DNA of 64,000 bases, taken from assembly GCA_963676725.1 (NCBI GenBank), contig OY781463.1, positions 4,092,001-4,156,000 on the forward strand, given 5' to 3'. The DNA comes from G963662905 sp963676725. Its GTDB lineage: Bacteria; Bacteroidota; Bacteroidia; Bacteroidales; WRLA01. Both the position numbers and the translations under genes were made by a program. Below the pieces are notes generated by a model, which was given only the letters and a program-made list of their open reading frames with translations, searched no databases and was not told the DNA's origin. This document shows positions 59,814-64,000 of this stretch, piece after piece; within the stretch, counting starts at the first letter, position 1; every line of letters begins with the position of its first letter.

Positions 59814-61889
59814 ATGAAAAAATTATTCATTCTTGGCCTCGCAGCCATAGGTCTTATTTTTATTACATCATCCTGCAAAAAAGATAAGCCCGTCGAAAAC
59901 GACGACCCTATTATTGTCGTAAGCGATAATTCTGCTGAGTTGTCGAAACGCATCAGTTATGTAAACGAACCCCTCGATATTGGAGGAAAACAGCATCAGG
60001 TCAAATCGGCTACTGTTGTCGATCCAATTGTTCCTACACCCGAAATGGATTGCAGCTCAGGCTGTACTACTGTTATTGATGGTGTTTATAATGACAATAT
60101 CACCATTAAAAACGGCGATGTGGTTTGTATCACCGAAACAGGCGTTTTTACAGGCGGCATTAAAATGCAGGGCGGAACACTTTCTGTCTGTGGCACCGCA
60201 AATGTGAGCTATATCAGCACAGGAAGGGGCACAATCGTAGTCAATCAAACAGGTACTTATGCTTGCAGCAGCCTTTCTATTGACCCACAATTAACCTTTG
60301 CTGTTTATGGAACATTGGATGTTCCTTCATGGACAAGTGTAAGCATTAAAGGACAATTTGAAAACCATAGTAATATGAGTTTTGCTGCTATTTCCGTTGA
60401 TGCACAAGGCGCTTTTTATAATGATGGAATCATAGAACTAAGCCAGGGTTTTGTTACAAATAATCTGGCTGAAAACCACGGAAGCATGACAATGGGTGGT
60501 CAGCTGAGTATTAATAATAACTCTAGTTTTGTCAATACCTGTTCGCTAAGTGTGGGCACAAATATTCCAATAAACGATATTCTTATCAATGAGTCTTTTA
60601 TTGAAGTTGGCGGAGCTGTTTATTCAAACAATAATTCGGACCTTGAAATGGGAGAAGGCTCTCTTCTGACCTGCGATAAAATTATTATTAATAGCGATAT
60701 TTATAATACAGGATCTTCCTACGCAATGATTCAGGCAGTAACCCGCATTGCTATGAACGGTGGCGATGTGAGCGGCAAAATTGACCTTTGCTGCGCAGAT
60801 GGAGTAACCAATTGGAGCGGCACAGTAGGCCCTGAAGTAAGTTATTGCCAAGCATATATACCCCCAACAGACTGCAACCCGGGTCATGGAGAACCATTAT
60901 TGCCTGAGTTTACTCTTGTTGCCGAAGTTGATCCTCCCGTTCTCGAGGGCAGCAACCTAAGCGCTACTAGTGTTCAAATTATTGGCGACAGGGCTTATGT
61001 TTCCTATCACCTGCATGGCGAACCTTATGGCGCTGCTATTGAAATATTCCAATTAAATGCGACAGGAACTCCAGTAATTGAACAGCAATTATTAAGCACC
61101 ATCTACGATTTTAATGAACTAAAACTCGACGATGTAAGCGTTGGGAATACACGGAAAATGTGGGTCATGGGATCACAAAACCTTTCCTCTTCCGAAACCC
61201 TTAACTCTCCTGCCATCCTTGCAGAATTAGTGCTGCAAAACGAATTAATGGCTGATCCATATATCGATCTTGTTGTTGATCTGGAAGGGTATTCAGGAAA
61301 CAGTGTTCAGAAAAACGGAAACAACCTGATTTGTGTTACCGGTAGCGATGGCGGCATCAGTGTGCTGGATTATACCACAAAAGGCATTAATTCCTTTACT
61401 ACGCTTGATTTTGCAAAATACCTCAGCCTTTATGATAATAACCTGATTAGCTTAACGGCTTCAGAAACCGACGCTATGCTTTATCATTATCCTGCTACAA
61501 ACCCGGATTATAGTGCACCGGATTTCAGTCAGTCGATTGGAAGCATTGAGCCCCGTGATGGCAAATCAGTAGTGCATATCAATGGCGACAAGGCTTATGT
61601 TGCCTGTGGCGCTGCCGGTTTAAAAGTTTTTAATTCCGCAACACTTGAAGGCCCTGTGCTTTCATACAATGCAGAAGATGGAAACAGCAATGGTGTTGAT
61701 TCTGACGACGACTTGGTTTATGTTGCCAATGGCGCAGGTGGTATGTTTATCCTGAATCGTGCAGACCTTTCTGTTATTGGAAACTATAAGTTTGATGGTT
61801 CTGCCAATTTCGTTACTGCCGGAGGAAACAATTATATCTTCCTTGCAAATGGTACCGGTGGGCTGATTATCATCCACAGAAATCAATAG
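59814..61889 (+). CDS. Large surface lipoprotein: beta-solenoid-like N-terminus plus LVIVD-type propeller repeats
   Basis: 691 residues from ATG 59814. Lipoprotein signal with lipobox TSSC followed by KKDKP. The first half (about 75-340) is rich in Gly, Asn and Ser with short repeating strand motifs (GGIKMQGGTLSVCG, FENHSNMSF, FYNDGIIEL, FINESFIEV-like), suggesting a beta-solenoid, and holds several cysteines. The second half (about 370-691) carries LVIVD-type propeller repeats such as DKAYVACGAAGLKVF, DLVYVANGAGGMFIL and NYIFLANGTGGLIII. No enzymatic motif is visible. It is a single-gene unit with its own promoter and a terminator shared with the convergent dehydrogenase gene. Adhesion or ligand binding is a guess. 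Confidence 0.8.
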   Translation: MKKLFILGLAAIGLIFITSSCKKDKPVENDDPIIVVSDNSAELSKRISYVNEPLDIGGKQHQVKSATVVDPIVPTPEMDCSSGCTTVIDGVYNDNITIKNGDVVCITETGVFTGGIKMQGGTLSVCGTANVSYISTGRGTIVVNQTGTYACSSLSIDPQLTFAVYGTLDVPSWTSVSIKGQFENHSNMSFAAISVDAQGAFYNDGIIELSQGFVTNNLAENHGSMTMGGQLSINNNSSFVNTCSLSVGTNIPINDILINESFIEVGGAVYSNNNSDLEMGEGSLLTCDKIIINSDIYNTGSSYAMIQAVTRIAMNGGDVSGKIDLCCADGVTNWSGTVGPEVSYCQAYIPPTDCNPGHGEPLLPEFTLVAEVDPPVLEGSNLSATSVQIIGDRAYVSYHLHGEPYGAAIEIFQLNATGTPVIEQQLLSTIYDFNELKLDDVSVGNTRKMWVMGSQNLSSSETLNSPAILAELVLQNELMADPYIDLVVDLEGYSGNSVQKNGNNLICVTGSDGGISVLDYTTKGINSFTTLDFAKYLSLYDNNLISLTASETDAMLYHYPATNPDYSAPDFSQSIGSIEPRDGKSVVHINGDKAYVACGAAGLKVFNSATLEGPVLSYNAEDGNSNGVDSDDDLVYVANGAGGMFILNRADLSVIGNYKFDGSANFVTAGGNNYIFLANGTGGLIIIHRNQ

Positions 61890-61935
61890 AATTGAAAATG
61901 GAGAATGAAGAATTGAGGGATGAGAAAGGGGAATT
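61887..61935 (+). repeat. Degenerate purine-rich GAATTGA/GAATGGA repeat
   Basis: Immediately after the lipoprotein stop the sequence reads as imperfect 7-8 base units (GAATTGA, AAATGGA, GAATGAA, GAATTGA, GGGATGA). Similar short purine-rich arrays occur dispersed in many bacterial genomes. Only this one is seen in the window. Confidence 0.4.
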
Positions 61936-61991
61936 CCATCTGTTGATGATCTAATGCAAAAATCACCTTGAACCCTTTTGAAAAGGGCATT

Positions 61992-62028
61992 AAAAAAGGC
62001 TGGAGGTTTTTCCTTCAGCCTTTTTTTT
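61992..62028. terminator. Bidirectional terminator between the lipoprotein gene and the dehydrogenase
   Basis: Stem AAGGCTGGAGG/CCTTCAGCCTT (11 pairs, one G-T) around a 5-T loop, flanked by six A on the left and eight T on the right. Either strand reads as a stem followed by T, fitting the convergent genes on each side. Confidence 0.9.
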
Positions 62029-62043
62029 GTTTGAGGGTTTTGA

Positions 62044-63009
62044 TTAGAGCAATCCCTTTTTATGTTTTTCGCCAATAACTTTCAGCATATCCTCCGTCAT
62101 GCGATCGAGGTTCCATTTCGGGTTCCATCCCCACTCTTCGCGGGCTGCGCTATCGTCCATGCTGTTTGGCCATGAAGCAGCAATCGCTTTTTTCACTTCG
62201 CAAACATTATAATCCATTTTGAAATCGGGTAGAAGCTTGCGAATAGATGCCGCCATAATTTCGGGGTTCAGGCTCATTGATGTTACATTAAAACAATTGC
62301 GGTGCTTTAATTTTGAAGGATCGGCTTCCATAACATCAATAGCAGCATCAATAGCATCGGGCATATACATCATATCGAGGAAAGCATCTGCAGGCAAAGG
62401 GCAGGTAAAGTGGCCATTTTTAACCGCTTCATAGTAAATTTCCACTGCATAATCTGTTGTACCACCGCCGGGCAGGGTCACATTGGAGATAATTCCGGGA
62501 TAACGAACACCACGGGTATCAACCCCAAAACGTTTGTAATAGTAATCGCTAAGCAATTCTCCGGTAACTTTGGTAACACCATACATTGTACCTGGACGTT
62601 GAATTGTATCTTGTGGCGTATTGTCGAGCGGAGTTGATGCACCAAAAGCACCAATAGAGCTCGGGAAAAATACGGCACAGTTATTTTCGCGTGCGACTTC
62701 CAAAACATTGTACAAGCCATTAATGCCAACATTCCATCCCGATTGTGGGCGCTCTTCGGCCACTGCCGACAGAAGTGCTGCAAGATTGTAAATAGCATCA
62801 ACTTTATGTTTTTTAACAACTTCGGCAATGCGTGCGGCATTTGTTACATCGACACATTCCATTGGGCCATCAATAGCATGTGCACTCCCTGAAAGAGGGA
62901 TACGCATATCGCTGGCAATTACATTATTAGCTCCGTAGCGCTTTCTTAGTTCTACTGTTAGCTCTGAGCCTATTTGTCCCAAAGAACCAATAACCAGAAT
63001 TTTTTTCAT
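62044..63009 (-). CDS. SDR-family L-threonine 3-dehydrogenase (NAD-dependent epimerase-like)
   Basis: 321 residues. Rossmann GxxGxxG at G8-G14 (GSLGQIG), NAD-ribose Asp in VIASDMR, catalytic S117/S118 in FFPSSIGAFG, and Y143-x3-K147 in MYGVTKV. The short-chain-type threonine dehydrogenases of Flavobacterium and Cupriavidus share these, including the FPSSIGAFG text, and differ from the zinc-dependent E. coli Tdh. It would oxidise L-threonine to 2-amino-3-ketobutyrate, which a ligase (kbl, not in this window) turns into glycine. A UDP-sugar epimerase is the alternative but less likely. Confidence 0.85.
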   Translation of the reverse strand: MKKILVIGSLGQIGSELTVELRKRYGANNVIASDMRIPLSGSAHAIDGPMECVDVTNAARIAEVVKKHKVDAIYNLAALLSAVAEERPQSGWNVGINGLYNVLEVARENNCAVFFPSSIGAFGASTPLDNTPQDTIQRPGTMYGVTKVTGELLSDYYYKRFGVDTRGVRYPGIISNVTLPGGGTTDYAVEIYYEAVKNGHFTCPLPADAFLDMMYMPDAIDAAIDVMEADPSKLKHRNCFNVTSMSLNPEIMAASIRKLLPDFKMDYNVCEVKKAIAASWPNSMDDSAAREEWGWNPKWNLDRMTEDMLKVIGEKHKKGLL

Positions 63010-63325
63010 TTCTGCAATTTAGGTTTATGTTAATTCATTAACAGGCAAAATTAGGTTTTTTTGCTAAACAGCCAAGAGGCTATGCTTATTATAAAAATTT
63101 GATATTGAAATCCCGTACCAAATTGCTGGCTATCAACAAGAAAATCCATGAGCTCATTTAAATATTGGATCATTCGTTTATTGGTAAGAGCAAGTAAATT
63201 CTCCATTTTTTTGAACCAATGGGCTGATGGCGTATATTAAAAAACCTTCATTCCAAAATAGTGAAATGAAGGTTTTTCTTAGAAATAGAAAAGCAATGCT
63301 TATTGCAAAGCCTAAAATAATTCTT
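63010..63325 (-). other. Intergenic region: dehydrogenase promoter, terminator of the edge gene and a 51-codon ORF
   Basis: 316 bases. Minus-strand CTTG-N19-TAATTTTG (63073-63076 and 63046-63053) fits the promoter of the threonine dehydrogenase, with a predicted leader of about 30 bases. A minus-strand frame from ATG 63206 to TAA 63051 encodes 51 residues (begins MENLLALTNK, ends ASWLFSKKT) with a hydrophobic C-terminal third; no family is recognised and it overlaps the promoter, so it may be chance. A terminator follows at 63239-63277. Confidence 0.5.
63239..63277 (-). terminator. Intrinsic terminator after the T9SS-sorted propeller protein gene
   Basis: A 13-bp stem AAAAACCTTCATT/AATGAAGGTTTTT with a 12-base loop, continuing into T on the minus strand. 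It lies about 50 bases after the stop at 63326. Confidence 0.9.
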
Positions 63326-64000
63326 CTAATTCAGGAAAAGGATTTTGGTTACCATAGTTTCGTCGCCTTCTTCATCGGTGATAAATACTAGGTAAACACC
63401 GGTATGCACATCGTCGCCGTTCATTGTTTTTCCATTCCAAACGGCTTGTCCGCCTTCGGCCCTAGTCGAATAAACCAAAGATCCGCTAATGTCGGTAATT
63501 TTCACATAGGCATTCTCGACCAATCCTTTCACAGCAATTGGGCCTGTATATCCACTTGTTACGGGATTTGGATATGCATAGACATCTTCATTGGTTTCCC
63601 CACCGTCTGTTGCCTGTCCTTTATAAGAAATAATCCCTTTATCTGTAGCAACATACACTTCACCACTTTCGCCGTTTATCGCAATACTAATAATTGAATT
63701 CGAGAACAATGGGCTATCGTCGGCAGTAAAATGATAAATTTGTTCGGTACCATCGGCAGAGAGGAGGAAAACCCCGGCGCGGTCTGTTCCAATCCATTTT
63801 TGGTTGTTCCCATCTATGGCAATTGCCGTAATTACTTCTGTTTCAAGAAGGTATTGCACATACCCATCCCATTCGACCAAAATTCTTTGGGCATCATAAC
63901 TCCCTCCATTAAAAACATTCCAGGGATTATAAATAACAGCAATTCCTTCATCGGTCCCGATCCAGATTTCCCCTTCCAAATCTTCGGCCATGGCATAAAC
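63326..64000 (-). CDS. Secreted propeller protein with T9SS C-terminal sorting domain (C-terminal part)
   Basis: At least 224 residues; the frame is open to the window edge (V-Y-A precedes the first internal Met at 63991), so the N-terminus lies outside. Propeller-type repeats (LEGEIWIGTDEGIAVIYNP, NQKWIGTDRAGVFLL, GEVYVATDKGIISY) are followed by a type IX secretion sorting domain (about the last 75 residues; VYAYPNPVTSGYTGPIAV, GVYLVFITDEEGDETMV). The repeat type resembles Reg_prop blades, but here the protein is secreted and has no visible transmembrane or HTH output. The function is unknown; likely surface-attached or released. Confidence 0.85.
   Translation of the reverse strand, partial: VYAMAEDLEGEIWIGTDEGIAVIYNPWNVFNGGSYDAQRILVEWDGYVQYLLETEVITAIAIDGNNQKWIGTDRAGVFLLSADGTEQIYHFTADDSPLFSNSIISIAINGESGEVYVATDKGIISYKGQATDGGETNEDVYAYPNPVTSGYTGPIAVKGLVENAYVKITDISGSLVYSTRAEGGQAVWNGKTMNGDDVHTGVYLVFITDEEGDETMVTKILFLN

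Overview
The window looks like chromosomal DNA of a Bacteroidota bacterium, most likely an environmental (marine or sediment) member of the Bacteroidales/Marinilabiliales side of the phylum. Four things support this. There is a SusC/SusD pair with a polysaccharide utilisation locus. Two proteins carry type IX secretion C-terminal sorting domains. Membrane kinases and regulators are built from TPR and propeller repeats. Promoters fit the phylum's TTTG / TAnnTTTG form, with few Shine-Dalgarno sequences. The DNA is AT-rich and densely coding. I see no insertion sequence, prophage, CRISPR array or rRNA; one tRNA gene is present. No sequence search was run, so family names rest on motif recognition.

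Layout. 1-1.36 kb: the signal-peptide end of an exported protein and two tandem paralogous TetR regulators. 1.5-15.5 kb: a signalling island. It holds a TPR histidine kinase and, convergent with it, a 12-gene minus-strand run: STAS, CheY, CheA, CheW, MCP, CheR, a kinase-like protein lacking its phospho-acceptor histidine, CheD, CheB, two REC-kinase-REC hybrids and a stand-alone receiver. No flagellar, pilus or gliding gene and no CheC/CheX/CheZ phosphatase lies in the window.

15.8-34.2 kb: a polysaccharide utilisation locus, probably for beta-1,3-glucan. A membrane-bound propeller/HTH regulator is followed by SusC, SusD, a GH16 lipoprotein, a sugar MFS transporter, a GH-A clan lipoprotein hydrolase, a cytoplasmic GH94/149/161-type phosphorylase and a secreted non-catalytic protein with four tandem sugar-binding-like domains. 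The likely flow is surface binding and cleavage (GH16, SusCD), periplasmic trimming (GH-A enzyme), uptake (MFS) and phosphorolysis in the cytoplasm.

34.4-43.9 kb: TPR-PAS histidine kinase, EttA, a VTT membrane protein, a WbuC-type cupin, ribosome recycling factor, a radical SAM/SPASM protein coupled to a small envelope-stress-like cluster, and an AI-2E family permease. 44-56.2 kb: housekeeping genes gyrB, an OmpA-domain outer membrane protein, an M16 protease, an ABC-F ATPase, pth, rplY, prs and tRNA-Leu(CAA). 56.2-64 kb: an unexplained 570-base gap, a GNAT/amino-acid racemase pair, a sugar aminotransferase, a large surface lipoprotein, an SDR-type threonine dehydrogenase and the C-terminal part of a type IX-secreted propeller protein that runs off the edge.

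The two parts most worth following up are the motility-free chemosensory operon, with its altered kinase and STAS proteins, and the four-domain sugar-binding protein that shares a domain with the GH16 enzyme.
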